A stretch of 64,000 nt of DNA from Candidatus Physcousia equi. Lineage in GTDB: Bacteria; Bacteroidota; Bacteroidia; Bacteroidales; Bacteroidaceae. Positions 54,169-62,779 of the stretch are shown piece by piece (positions within the stretch are counted from its first letter, which is position 1; every line of letters begins with the position of its first letter). The notes below the pieces were generated by a model. The model ran no database searches and was not told where the DNA came from. It saw nothing but the letters and a program-made list of their open reading frames with translations. The translations under genes and the position numbers were made by a program. The stretch covers positions 31,087-95,086 of the forward strand of contig JAGHUD010000059.1 of NCBI GenBank assembly GCA_018065005.1, written 5' to 3'.

Positions 54169-55566
54169 TTAGAGAATGAATCGAACAATATCGTTCCAAA
54201 ACGCCCACGCCATCAGCGCAAAGAGTAGTACCATGCCAACGTATTCGGCAATGGTCTGTGCACGAAGAGACAGTGGTCGGCGCGTGATGGCTTCGATGAG
54301 CAGGAACATGACGTGACCGCCATCCAAACCAGGAATGGGGAGTATGTTCATCACAGCGAGAATGATGCTGATGAGCGCGGTGAGTTGCCAAAAACGCAGC
54401 CAATCCCACGAATCGGGGAAGATGCTGCCAATGGTGATGAACGACCCAACGCTCTTTGCACCCTTCGGCTTGACAACATACTGCAGGTCGTGCACGTAGC
54501 CCTTGAGTGTCTCCCAACCATACTGGCAGCCAGCAGGTATGCAAGAGAGGACGTTGTAGGAGAGATGCTCGGTTTTGTAGAGACTGGTATAGCTCTGCTT
54601 GTCAATGCCCATCATGTAGTCCTCGTTGAGTTGCAACTGCACCGTATCTGGCGCTGCATTGACGTTGGCGAAGACAAGAGTCATTTGTCGCAATGCCAAC
54701 GAGTCTGCCTTGGAGCATGTGGCAAGCTTGTCACCCTTGCGCACCATCAGCGAATCGAAATCGCGCCACGAATCGACAGCATTGCCGTCCACAGCAAGCA
54801 GTCTGGCGCCTTTCATCACGCCTGCTTTTGCAGCTGCGCCATCAGGCAGGACACTGTCCACGACGGCGGGCACATAAGGAGTGAGGAAGGCGGGAGTCAT
54901 CTCAGACATGTCGAGCAAGTCAGGGTGTTCGGAAGGAACCTGAAAGGTGACGTCATTGCCAGCGCGTTTAACCGTGATGGTTTCAGCATCGGAGAAAGCG
55001 CGAAGAATGGTGGCATCATAGTATTGGATGCGCTCTCCGTTGACAGCAACGGGTATGTCGCCGTCCTGAAATCCGAGCTTCTTTGCTTCGGAATTATAGA
55101 CGAAGCCCTCGGTGATGTTGGTGATGGGCATCACCTCACGCCCTGAGAAGAGCATGATGCAACTGTAGATGACGAGCGCAGTGATGAGGTTCATCAGAAC
55201 ACCGCCCACCATGATAAAGAAACGTTTCCAGACGGGCTGCGAACGAAATTCGTCTGGCTTGGCAGGCTGCTTCATCTGCTCTTTGTCCATCGATTCGTCA
55301 ATCATGCCAGCTATCTTCACATAGCCGCCCAAGGGAATCCATCCGATGCCGTACTCCGTTTCGTTGGCTGCTATCTTGGGGAATCGCTTGGCAAACCATT
55401 TGTCCTTGGTGGAGAAAAGGTGGAACTTTGGGTTGAAGAACATATAGAACTTCTCTACTCTCACCTTGAAGAGTTTAGAAAAGAGAAAATGTCCGCCTTC
55501 GTGCAGAACGACAAGGAGGCTAAGACACAAGAGTAGTTGCAGGGCTTTTATGAGTATGAGTGACAT
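54169..55566 (-). CDS. rseP: RIP metalloprotease RseP
   Basis: 465 residues, site-2 protease in the inner membrane. The zinc motif HEGGH is at residues 22-26 within the first membrane helix, and the second ligand is in NILPIPGLDGGHV near the C terminus. Two PDZ domains lie between (about 150-230 and 235-320; DGAAAKAGVMKGARLLAV). Such enzymes cut anti-sigma factors or signal-peptide remnants inside the membrane. It is downstream of dxr in the conserved envelope operon. A cleavage target cannot be deduced from this window. Confidence 0.94.
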   Translation of the reverse strand: MSLILIKALQLLLCLSLLVVLHEGGHFLFSKLFKVRVEKFYMFFNPKFHLFSTKDKWFAKRFPKIAANETEYGIGWIPLGGYVKIAGMIDESMDKEQMKQPAKPDEFRSQPVWKRFFIMVGGVLMNLITALVIYSCIMLFSGREVMPITNITEGFVYNSEAKKLGFQDGDIPVAVNGERIQYYDATILRAFSDAETITVKRAGNDVTFQVPSEHPDLLDMSEMTPAFLTPYVPAVVDSVLPDGAAAKAGVMKGARLLAVDGNAVDSWRDFDSLMVRKGDKLATCSKADSLALRQMTLVFANVNAAPDTVQLQLNEDYMMGIDKQSYTSLYKTEHLSYNVLSCIPAGCQYGWETLKGYVHDLQYVVKPKGAKSVGSFITIGSIFPDSWDWLRFWQLTALISIILAVMNILPIPGLDGGHVMFLLIEAITRRPLSLRAQTIAEYVGMVLLFALMAWAFWNDIVRFIL

Positions 55567-55639
55567 ATTGTTTGGGGTTTTCTATGCTTTGATTGTTTGT
55601 TTCAGTATTAAGTAGTGTTGTGTTTCTGAGCGAAACGAC

Positions 55640-56803
55640 TCATGCAAGGAGGCTGGCAGCCACGCGCCGTGCTTGCTTGTCCCACTCGACATAATCGTCG
55701 AGTGTGTTGTCTTTTTGGAAAGCAACAGCCGACATGGTCTGTTCGATGACGTCGGACATCTGCAGGAATCCGCATCTTCCTTGGCGGAAAGCTAAGTTGA
55801 CAACTTCATTGGCTGCATTGAGCACACAAGGAGCATTGCCTCCGCAAGCAATGGCTTGATAAGCCAAAGCCAATGGGCGGAAGCGAACCGGATCGGGGGC
55901 TTCAAAACTGAATGTGCCCATCTCAAACCAGTTGAGGCGTGGCACACTGGATGAGATGCGTTCGGGAAAACTCAGCGCCAACTGTATGGGCACACGCATA
56001 TCGGGCATGCCCAACTGTGCCTTTACTGCTCCATCGGTGAACTGCACTGCGCTGTGTATGATGCTCTGCGGGTGCACCACCACTTGTATGTCTTCCGGTT
56101 CCACTCCAAAGAGCCACTTCGCCTCAATCATCTCAAATCCTTTGTTCATCATGGATGCCGAGTCGATGGTTATTTTCGCTCCCATGTCCCAATTCGGGTG
56201 GCGCAGTGCCTGCTCTGACGTGACCTTCGCCAATTCGTCAAGGGAGAACAGCCGAAAGGGACCACCTGAGGCAGTCAGAATGAGTTTCTCTATCTCTGCT
56301 GACTCGCCCATGAGCGATTGGAAGATGGCAGAGTGCTCACTGTCGACCGGCAAGATGGGCACACGATGCTTCTGCGCCAGGCGCGTGATGAGTTCTCCTG
56401 CCACGACCAGCGTTTCCTTGTTGGCAAGCGCGATGGCCTTGCCCGCCTCGATGGCAGCCACCGTGGGGCGTAGACCACTGAATCCCACCAGAGAGGAGAG
56501 CACCATATCGACAGAGGGCAACTGTACGACCTGACAGAGCGCATCGTTGCCCGCATAGACCTGTACGTCGGTGTCGGCAAGTGCTTCATTCACTCGTTCG
56601 TAGAGCGTTTCGTCTGCCACAACGACACATTGAGGCAAGAAGGTGCGTGCCTGCTCGATGAGCAAGTCTGCAGAGCGATGAGCAGTGAGCACACGCACAT
56701 CAAAACGGTCGCTATGCTCAGCTACCACTTGCAGTGCCTGCCTGCCGATGCTTCCGGTCGAACCGAGGATGCACAGTTGTTTTCTGATTCGTTCTTCTTT
56801 CAT
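55640..56803 (-). CDS. dxr: 1-deoxy-D-xylulose 5-phosphate reductoisomerase
   Basis: 387 residues. Second enzyme of the MEP isoprenoid pathway, NADPH-dependent. N-terminal CILGSTGSIGRQALQV (Rossmann), IALANKETLVVAGE, PVDSEHSAIFQSL (metal-binding region), ASGGPFR, and HPNWDMGAKITIDSASMMNKGFE read in parts. Its ATG overlaps the rimM stop by one base. With ispF at 21.5 kb, two MEP enzymes are in this window. Confidence 0.96.
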   Translation of the reverse strand: MKEERIRKQLCILGSTGSIGRQALQVVAEHSDRFDVRVLTAHRSADLLIEQARTFLPQCVVVADETLYERVNEALADTDVQVYAGNDALCQVVQLPSVDMVLSSLVGFSGLRPTVAAIEAGKAIALANKETLVVAGELITRLAQKHRVPILPVDSEHSAIFQSLMGESAEIEKLILTASGGPFRLFSLDELAKVTSEQALRHPNWDMGAKITIDSASMMNKGFEMIEAKWLFGVEPEDIQVVVHPQSIIHSAVQFTDGAVKAQLGMPDMRVPIQLALSFPERISSSVPRLNWFEMGTFSFEAPDPVRFRPLALAYQAIACGGNAPCVLNAANEVVNLAFRQGRCGFLQMSDVIEQTMSAVAFQKDNTLDDYVEWDKQARRVAASLLA

Positions 56804-57348
56804 CAGTTGTTCAATTCTATGAGTCCCTCTGGAATGTCCATTTCAATCCATCGTTCTGTCTGGCTAAGGTTATGCACAAGTTCTTCGTTGGCTGGAACAA
56901 TGAGCTCGTCGCCCTGAGGCGTCTGAACGTAGAAAAGCACATTTGCTGTTCCTTCGTCCACCTCACCAATCTTGCCTAATGTTCGCCCATCTTTCATGCG
57001 AAGTTCGTAGCCAACGAAATGGGTCCAACGAAGTTCGTCTTCCGTAGTCTCTGGCGTGAGCGCCTTTGGGAAAAAGACCTCGCTACCGGCAAGCTCTGCG
57101 GCATCATCTGCTTGATCGACTCCCTCAAATTTGACGAGAGCCACGCTGTCGCTGCGAAACCGCCACTCCTCCAGGAAGAAAGGCACGAGTATGCCGTCGA
57201 CGCGCAGTATGAGGTAGGCCGACTCTACGTCGTCACCGCCAAACACATCGTCCCACACATCGTCGGTGAACGAAAAGTTGAGTTCGCCACGCAGCGCATG
57301 AACGCGTGTGAGCGTACCTATTTTATATACTTCCTCTTCGTGAATCAT
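56803..57348 (-). CDS. rimM: ribosome maturation factor RimM
   Basis: 181 residues. RimM binds ribosomal protein S19 and assists assembly of the 30S head. The N-terminal barrel begins YKIGTLTRVHALRGELNF, and the C-terminal PRC barrel contains FVGYELRMKDGRTLGKIGEV and DELIVPANEELVHNL. It is between murA (254 nt upstream, across a tandem array) and dxr (1-nt overlap). Confidence 0.95.
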   Translation of the reverse strand: MIHEEEVYKIGTLTRVHALRGELNFSFTDDVWDDVFGGDDVESAYLILRVDGILVPFFLEEWRFRSDSVALVKFEGVDQADDAAELAGSEVFFPKALTPETTEDELRWTHFVGYELRMKDGRTLGKIGEVDEGTANVLFYVQTPQGDELIVPANEELVHNLSQTERWIEMDIPEGLIELNN

Positions 57349-57398
57349 CAGTCACTATCTTATGCTATTTTCTTCAGTCCTTGTCTTGAGAGAGAGAG

Positions 57399-57597
57399 CT
57401 ACTCTTTTCGCCTCGTGCAACCTGAGAGAAAACCTACTCTTTTCGCCTCGTGCGTCCTAAGAGAAGTCTACTCTTTTCACCTCGTGCAACCTAAGAGAAA
57501 ATCTACTCTTTTCACCTCGTGCAACCTAAGAGAGATCTACTTTCTTTCCCTCGTGCAGTCTAAGAGAGAAAACGCTCTCTCCCCCTCGTGCAGCTTG
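57399..57597. repeat. tandem array, about six units of 34-35 nt
   Basis: Units begin at 57399, 57434, 57468, 57503, 57537 and 57575, with consensus CTACTCTTTTCRCCTCGTGC then AACCTAAGAGAAAAY. The last two are diverged. On the minus strand (direction of transcription) it lies between the murA stop, 5 nt away, and the rimM start at 57348. Frames across it encode imperfect peptide repeats, but there is no start signal. Confidence 0.92.
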
Positions 57598-57602
57598 TTT
57601 GG

Positions 57603-58910
57603 CTAATCCTCACGACGTATAGAAGCTCCGAGCGCAGTGAGGCGCGCTTCAAGGTTCTCGTATCCACGATCGATTTGTCCCACATTCTCGATGCGGCTCG
57701 TTCCCTCCGCGCTCATGGCGGCAATGACCAATGCGATGCCTGCACGAATGTCGGGACTCGTCATACGCGCTGCATGGAGCGGGATCTGCTTATCGTGGCC
57801 CACCACAACGGCTCGGTGCGGGTCGCAGAGGATAATTTGCGCTCCCATATCGATGAGTTTATCCACAAAAAAGAGTCGACTCTCAAACATCTTCTGATGG
57901 ATGAGCACAGAACCTTTGGCTTGCGTGCTCACCACAAGCAAGACACTGAGCAAGTCGGGTGTCAATCCAGGCCAGGGCGCGTCGCTGAGCGTCATGAAAG
58001 ACCCATCGATGAAGGAGTCAATCTCGTAATGGTCATGCTTGGGGATGAAGATGTCGTCGCCTTCATGCACCACATTGATGCCAAGGCGCCGGAAGGTGTA
58101 AGGGATGATGCCCAGCTGGTTGTATGCCACATTCTTGATGCGCACGCCCTCGCCACACATGGCAGCCATGCCCATGTAACTTCCCACCTCGATCATGTCG
58201 GGCAACAAGCGATGCTGTGCGCCGTGGAGCTTCTTCACGCCGATGATGGTGACCAAGTTGCTGGCGATGCCGCTGATGTTGGCGCCCATGGCATTGAGCA
58301 GGTGACAAAGTTGTTGGATATAGGGTTCGCAAGCGGCGTTGTAGATCGTGGTGGTTCCTTCTGCCAACACTGCAGCCATGATGATGTTTGCCGTTCCGGT
58401 GATGGACGCTTCATCGAGCAACATATACGTTCCTTTCAGGCTCTTGCTCTCTATATGAAAGACTCCATTCTCGGTGTCGTGGTGGAAGTCAGCCCCCAGC
58501 TTAGATAGTCCCAGGAAGTGTGTGTCCAGCCTTCTTCGTCCAATCTTGTCGCCACCGGGTTTTGCCACAGAAGCCTTTCCGAACCTTGCCACCATGGGAC
58601 CGATGAAGAGCACGCTTCCTCTGCTTTTGGCGCATCTGGTGAGAAACTCTTGGCTCTCTGTGTAGTCGATGTTGACGTTGTCTGCCTGAAACGTAAAGTC
58701 GCCTGGCGCATTCTTCGTCACCTTGACCCCCATGTCGCGCAGCAAGTCAATCTGGTTGTTCACGTCGCTGATGTCGGGCACATTCTTGATGCGCACCTCT
58801 TCATCAGTGAGCAAGGTAGCGCAAAGCACCTGCAGTGCTTCGTTCTTAGCGCCCTGCGGTGTTATTTCGCCTTTCAGTTTGTGTCCGCCTTCTATAATGA
58901 ATGATGCCAT
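57603..58910 (-). CDS. murA: UDP-N-acetylglucosamine 1-carboxyvinyltransferase
   Basis: 435 residues. MurA adds enolpyruvate to UDP-GlcNAc, the first committed step of peptidoglycan synthesis. GGHKLKGEITPQGAKNEALQ opens the protein; the ITGTANIIMAAVLAEG and GTSRIENVGQIDRGYENLEA stretches are typical. The usual reactive Cys of the loop near residue 115 is not evident: the aligned segment here is GRRRLDTHFLGLSKLGADF, with Arg-rich rather than PGGCAIG-type sequence. Some bacteria carry Asp in its place and resist fosfomycin. In the conserved minus-strand envelope operon. Confidence 0.93.
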   Translation of the reverse strand: MASFIIEGGHKLKGEITPQGAKNEALQVLCATLLTDEEVRIKNVPDISDVNNQIDLLRDMGVKVTKNAPGDFTFQADNVNIDYTESQEFLTRCAKSRGSVLFIGPMVARFGKASVAKPGGDKIGRRRLDTHFLGLSKLGADFHHDTENGVFHIESKSLKGTYMLLDEASITGTANIIMAAVLAEGTTTIYNAACEPYIQQLCHLLNAMGANISGIASNLVTIIGVKKLHGAQHRLLPDMIEVGSYMGMAAMCGEGVRIKNVAYNQLGIIPYTFRRLGINVVHEGDDIFIPKHDHYEIDSFIDGSFMTLSDAPWPGLTPDLLSVLLVVSTQAKGSVLIHQKMFESRLFFVDKLIDMGAQIILCDPHRAVVVGHDKQIPLHAARMTSPDIRAGIALVIAAMSAEGTSRIENVGQIDRGYENLEARLTALGASIRRED

Positions 58911-58983
58911 TTCTGTGTGTTGTGTTCAGTTTATAATCCCCCAACCTATTTTGTTTTTCGAGCTGAGACTAAACAAGCCCTCT

Positions 58984-59565
58984 TTATTTCTTCTTTTTCT
59001 TTCCCATCGTTTTCGGCGTCTTCACCACCTTGTCGAATGTGAAGTGCTCCAGGTCGAGCTTAACGAGCCCTCCCGTATAGCTCGCCATGTCGCTTGCCAC
59101 CTTGCTGTCGTCGACAGCCTCGCGGTTCCAGTCGTAGAGTGACTGCTTCATCTGGTTTGCCACAACCATGGCCAACTCATCGCGCTGCTTGCTCTTAGGC
59201 ATGGTCGCAAGATGATTGAGGAAAGCCTCGTTCAGATGACCATAGTGGCGGTTATGAATGTGGTTTCTGGGGTAAGCCACGCGCTTTCTGTCCTTGTTCT
59301 TTTCGTCCATTCGGCTCACAGGGTAAGGATAATCCACCTGCAGCTTGTAGTCGGAGATGTAGGCCAGATGATCCCAAAGCTTGTGGCGGAAGTCTTCTTG
59401 GTTCTTCATGCCAGGGTGCATGGATGCCATCACGGCAATGATGTTCCGCGCACAACGCATCCGGCGCTCAGCGTTTGGAATGGAGATGCAGTGCTCCACC
59501 ATCTGCTGCACTGTGCGACCGTATTCGGGCATGGCAATGCGTGCTCGGTTCGTATTGTATTGCAT
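58984..59565 (-). CDS. DUF4290-family protein
   Basis: 193 residues from ATG at 59565 (MQYNTNRARIAMPEYGR); the longer frame to 59670 would run into tsaB, which ends at 59609. The family is Bacteroidetes-specific, uncharacterised and adjacent to murA by rule. The protein is helical and soluble, with the conserved stretches MPEYGRTVQQMVEHC, FRHKLWDHLAYIS and YPRNHIHNRHYGH, and ends in a basic tail (GKKKKK). Position between tsaB and murA fits a conserved operon. Function unknown. Confidence 0.85.
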   Translation of the reverse strand: MQYNTNRARIAMPEYGRTVQQMVEHCISIPNAERRMRCARNIIAVMASMHPGMKNQEDFRHKLWDHLAYISDYKLQVDYPYPVSRMDEKNKDRKRVAYPRNHIHNRHYGHLNEAFLNHLATMPKSKQRDELAMVVANQMKQSLYDWNREAVDDSKVASDMASYTGGLVKLDLEHFTFDKVVKTPKTMGKKKKK

Positions 59566-59608
59566 AAGTGATTTTTCTGTTGCTACCGTCTTGGTGGTTC
59601 TTACTTTA

Positions 59609-60310
59609 CTAAACGTGAAGGAGGTCGCGGCTCTTGGTGGTTTGGAACTCTTTGAGATAAAATGGTTCAAAATACGCCACGTCTTCGGGCTTGTCGCCTC
59701 GCAGGAAACTTCCTTCAGCCAAAGGCGTCATGTGCTTTGCCAACGGACAGATGTTGGGCAAGAACAAGGCATTCGGGTGATCGATGACCGCTTTCGTCTT
59801 CATCGCTCCGTCGCCGAAGAAACATACCGGACCGCGATCCAACCACGTCTTGTAGGTTTCGGCATCCACTATGTCGGGCTGAATGCCTCTGAGCTCGTGC
59901 AGCGAGCGGTCGTAGACTGCCGCATAGACCTCCATCCTTCGGGCGTCAATCATCGGCACGAACAGACAGTCTTCAGGCAACTCGTCGTGGTAGAGCAGCA
60001 CGGGCACGCAGAGCGCCTTCATCGTGTCTACGGCATAGAGGGGCACGCCACGTCCATAAGCCACACCCTTTGCCATCGACACACCAATGCGCAAGCCCGT
60101 GTAGCTGCCCGGACCGCGGCTCACTGCCACAGCATCGAGCGGGATGGCATGGCTCTCGGCAAACGAAAGCGCTTCCTCAACGAACACACCCAGACTGACA
60201 GCATGCGAGGGCCCCTCAAGGTCTGCTTTTTCAAAGATGACCTTGCCTGCCTCGCTCACCGCCACAGAGCATACTTTCGTGCTGGTTTCGATATGTAAAA
60301 TGCAAGCCAT
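59609..60310 (-). CDS. tsaB: tRNA threonylcarbamoyladenosine biosynthesis protein TsaB
   Basis: 233 residues. TsaB pairs with TsaD and TsaE to attach the threonylcarbamoyl group to A37 of ANN-decoding tRNAs. The ASKHA fold opens ACILHIETSTKVCSVAVS, followed by HAVSLGVFVEEALS, VSRGPGSYTGLRIGVSMAKG and VPMIDARRMEVYAAVY. It heads the minus-strand run to DUF4290 and murA and is divergent from yicC. TrmO, which methylates the t6A base, is at 5.3 kb in this window. Confidence 0.95.
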   Translation of the reverse strand: MACILHIETSTKVCSVAVSEAGKVIFEKADLEGPSHAVSLGVFVEEALSFAESHAIPLDAVAVSRGPGSYTGLRIGVSMAKGVAYGRGVPLYAVDTMKALCVPVLLYHDELPEDCLFVPMIDARRMEVYAAVYDRSLHELRGIQPDIVDAETYKTWLDRGPVCFFGDGAMKTKAVIDHPNALFLPNICPLAKHMTPLAEGSFLRGDKPEDVAYFEPFYLKEFQTTKSRDLLHV

Positions 60311-60340
60311 TGCAGAAATGATACATTTTTTCGCTGCAAA

Positions 60341-60374
60341 ATTGCAATTTTTTCCTCAATAATGCTTACATTTG
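60341..60374 (+). promoter_or_regulatory. promoter of the yicC operon
   Basis: TACATTTG (60367-60374) with ATTG (a near match to TTTG) 22 nt upstream (60341-60344). The predicted start is near 60380, about 25 nt before the ATG at 60405. Confidence 0.55.
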
Positions 60375-60404
60375 CACGAAATTTATTCAAAAAAACGCAA
60401 ACTT

Positions 60405-61286
60405 ATGATTCTATCTATGACGGGCTACGGAAAGATGACCGTAGCATTCGAGGACAAGAAGATCACTGCCGAGATAAAGTCGCTCAACAGTAAAGCACTC
60501 GACCTAAGCACCCGTCTTTCAAGCATCTATCGAGAAAAGGAAATGGAGGTCAGAAGCCTCATCTGTCAGCGGCTCGAACGCGGAAAGGTGGAATTCAGCC
60601 TTTGGTTTGAAAAGGAGGATAAGACAACCGACTCTCCGCTCAACGCACAACTCCTCAACGCCTATCACCACCAGTTGCGCCACATCTGTGCCGCACAAGA
60701 CATACCTATGCCTGCAGATGTCTGGTCCGTACTTATGCGCATGCCAGACGTCATCTCACGCTCCGACCAGCAGACCACCACGCTCTCGTCCGAGGAGTGG
60801 CAAGCTGCGCGCCTAGCTGTCGAGGGTGCTGTGGATGCCCTCATGGCTTTCCGTCAGCAAGAAGGGGCTGCACTGCAGCAAATCTTCGAACAAAAAATCA
60901 ACAACATCGAACAACTGCTCTCACAAATTGAGCCCTACGAAAAACAGCGCACCGACAAGATACGACAGCGCATTGCGGAGGCTCTTGGCAGTCTGAATGG
61001 CATCGAATACGACCGGAACCGCCTCGAGCAGGAGATGATCTACTACATCGAGAAGCTCGACATCAACGAGGAGAAACAACGACTCAGCAACCACCTCAAC
61101 TACTTCCGACAAACCATGAACGAAGGACATGGACAAGGAAAGAAACTTGGTTTCATTGCGCAAGAGATGGGCAGAGAAATCAACACCACTGGAAGCAAGT
61201 CAAACCTTGCTGAGATGCAAAACATTGTCGTCCGCATGAAGGACGAACTCGAGCAAATCAAAGAGCAAGTGCTCAACGTCATGTAG
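60405..61286 (+). CDS. yicC: YicC-family endoribonuclease
   Basis: 293 residues from ATG at 60405 (MILSMTGYGKM, the usual YicC start); a longer frame from 60372 overlaps the promoter. E. coli YicC has been shown to be an endoribonuclease acting on small RNA. Features: N-terminal SLNSKALDLSTRL, a central helical part with QRIAEALGSLNGIEYDRNRL, and the C-terminal EEKQRLSNHLNYFR and GKKLGFIAQEMGREINTTGS that define the family. It heads the operon yicC-gmk-small protein-nadD-menB, an order (yicC-gmk) seen widely. Confidence 0.94.
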   Translation: MILSMTGYGKMTVAFEDKKITAEIKSLNSKALDLSTRLSSIYREKEMEVRSLICQRLERGKVEFSLWFEKEDKTTDSPLNAQLLNAYHHQLRHICAAQDIPMPADVWSVLMRMPDVISRSDQQTTTLSSEEWQAARLAVEGAVDALMAFRQQEGAALQQIFEQKINNIEQLLSQIEPYEKQRTDKIRQRIAEALGSLNGIEYDRNRLEQEMIYYIEKLDINEEKQRLSNHLNYFRQTMNEGHGQGKKLGFIAQEMGREINTTGSKSNLAEMQNIVVRMKDELEQIKEQVLNVM

Positions 61287-61367
61287 CTCACCCCGCACAA
61301 CCTTGTTGTCTGACCTTAACAGGCACACCCCCAGAATGTAACGCTAACACCCCAGTCATCAAACATC

Positions 61368-61940
61368 ATGAAGAGAACCATCATCGTCTCAGCTCCTTCA
61401 GGAAGTGGCAAGTCCACTATTATCCATTGGCTCATGAGCGAGCATCCCGAACTTCGTCTCGCTTTCTCCGTGTCTGCCACAAGTCGACCGCCACGAGGCA
61501 ACGAGCAGAACGGCATCGACTACCACTTCCTCTCGCCCCAAGAGTTTCGCAACCACATCGAGCAAGGTGACTTTCTCGAATACGAAGAAGTCTATAAGGA
61601 CCGTTTCTATGGCACCCTGCGCCAGGCGGTCGAACAGCAGCAAGAAGAGGGATACAACGTGGTCTTTGATGTGGACGTAAAAGGTGGCATCAACATAAAA
61701 AAATACTATGGAGACGAGGCACTCAGCCTCTTCATACAACCGCCATCGATCGAAGAGTTGCGGCGCCGTCTCGAAGGACGTGCCACGGACTCTGCCGAGC
61801 AGATTGAAGAAAGACTCGCTAAAGCAGCCTTTGAGATGTCCTTTGCACCTCAGTTCGACCACGTCGTCGTCAACGACAAACTAGAAGACGCTCAAGCAGA
61901 AACACTCAGAATCGTCACTCAATTCCTTCAACAAGCATGA
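61368..61940 (+). CDS. gmk: guanylate kinase
   Basis: 190 residues. It phosphorylates GMP to GDP with ATP. The P-loop SAPSGSGKSTI is at the N terminus, followed by SVSATSRPPRGNEQNGIDYHF (read in parts), YGTLRQAVEQ and VFDVDVKGGINIKK. Its last 4 nt overlap the start of a small membrane protein gene (ATGA), indicating translational coupling. Confidence 0.97.
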   Translation: MKRTIIVSAPSGSGKSTIIHWLMSEHPELRLAFSVSATSRPPRGNEQNGIDYHFLSPQEFRNHIEQGDFLEYEEVYKDRFYGTLRQAVEQQQEEGYNVVFDVDVKGGINIKKYYGDEALSLFIQPPSIEELRRRLEGRATDSAEQIEERLAKAAFEMSFAPQFDHVVVNDKLEDAQAETLRIVTQFLQQA

Positions 61941-62164
61941 AAGACATACAAAACGACAAGGCGCTACTTGCCATTGCCCTTTTGGCACTCGTGATGGGCA
62001 TCACCACGTGCATCCTCCGACTCTGGACCATCGGTGGGCTGCTGCTTGCCATGTCGCTCATCATCGGCATCCTTCTCCTCCAAATCCGACGCCGTCGCAA
62101 ACACAAGAAGACACGCTACCATGCTGTGCACTGGAACGACGGACACATCACCAAGGATGAATAG
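61937..62164 (+). CDS. small two-helix membrane protein, unknown function
   Basis: 75 residues. Two hydrophobic segments (ALLAIALLALVMGITTCIL, about 9-27, and IGGLLLAMSLIIGILLL, about 33-49) are followed by a very basic patch (RRRRKHKKTR) and a polar tail. No family recognised. Its start overlaps gmk by 4 nt and its stop lies at the nadD start, so it is tightly packed inside an operon, which supports that it is real. Confidence 0.7.
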   Translation: MKDIQNDKALLAIALLALVMGITTCILRLWTIGGLLLAMSLIIGILLLQIRRRRKHKKTRYHAVHWNDGHITKDE

Positions 62165-62168
62165 CTCC

Positions 62169-62765
62169 ATGCACATCGCCATCTATGGTGGTTCGTTCAA
62201 CCCCATCCATCGTGGCCATGCGAAACTGGCAAAGTGGATCATCCAACAGGACATTGTGGACCAGTTGTGGTTGCTCGTCTCACCGCTCAACCCCCTCAAA
62301 GAGCCAAACCCCGAACTCCTCCCCGACGAGGAGCGTCTCCGCTTGGCACTGCTTGCTGTGAGCGACGACACTTGCTCCGACCGAATCATCGTGAGTGACT
62401 TTGAGATGAAAATGCCACGTCCGTCCTACACCATCGACACGCTGCGCGCATTGCGCACCACACACCCCCAACATCGCTTCTCTCTTCTCATCGGCGCCGA
62501 CAACTGGCTGAGCTTCCCACGCTGGCGAGATCCCGACGAAATCATCGCCCACCACGACATTTTCGTTTACCCCAGACCTGGCTATCAAGTCGATGAGACA
62601 ACCCTCCCGACTGGCGTTCACTATCTTGCTGAAGCTCCCGTCTACGACATCTCGAGCACGCAACTGCGACACGCCATTGCCCACCCCGACAACACGTTCA
62701 ACCCGTCCGACCACCTCTCCCCTTCTGTCTGGGCAGAAATTCAGACGAGAGGCTTCTGGACATAA
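62169..62765 (+). CDS. nadD: nicotinate-nucleotide adenylyltransferase
   Basis: 198 residues from ATG at 62169, which places the nucleotidyltransferase motif [16 protein letters not shown] at the usual distance from the start; ATG at 62157 is an alternative overlapping the upstream stop. NadD adenylylates nicotinate mononucleotide in NAD synthesis. Also visible: [16 protein letters not shown] and the C-terminal [10 protein letters not shown], the ISST(x)-R motif. It lies 14 nt before menB. Confidence 0.94.
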   Translation: MHIAIYGGSFNPIHRGHAKLAKWIIQQDIVDQLWLLVSPLNPLKEPNPELLPDEERLRLALLAVSDDTCSDRIIVSDFEMKMPRPSYTIDTLRALRTTHPQHRFSLLIGADNWLSFPRWRDPDEIIAHHDIFVYPRPGYQVDETTLPTGVHYLAEAPVYDISSTQLRHAIAHPDNTFNPSDHLSPSVWAEIQTRGFWT

Positions 62766-62779
62766 TACTCCACAACCAA

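Noticed and set aside
57019-57606. Plus-strand open frame with peptide repeats across the murA-rimM array
   Set aside because: It overlaps rimM in antisense and the repeats come from the DNA array; no start signal.
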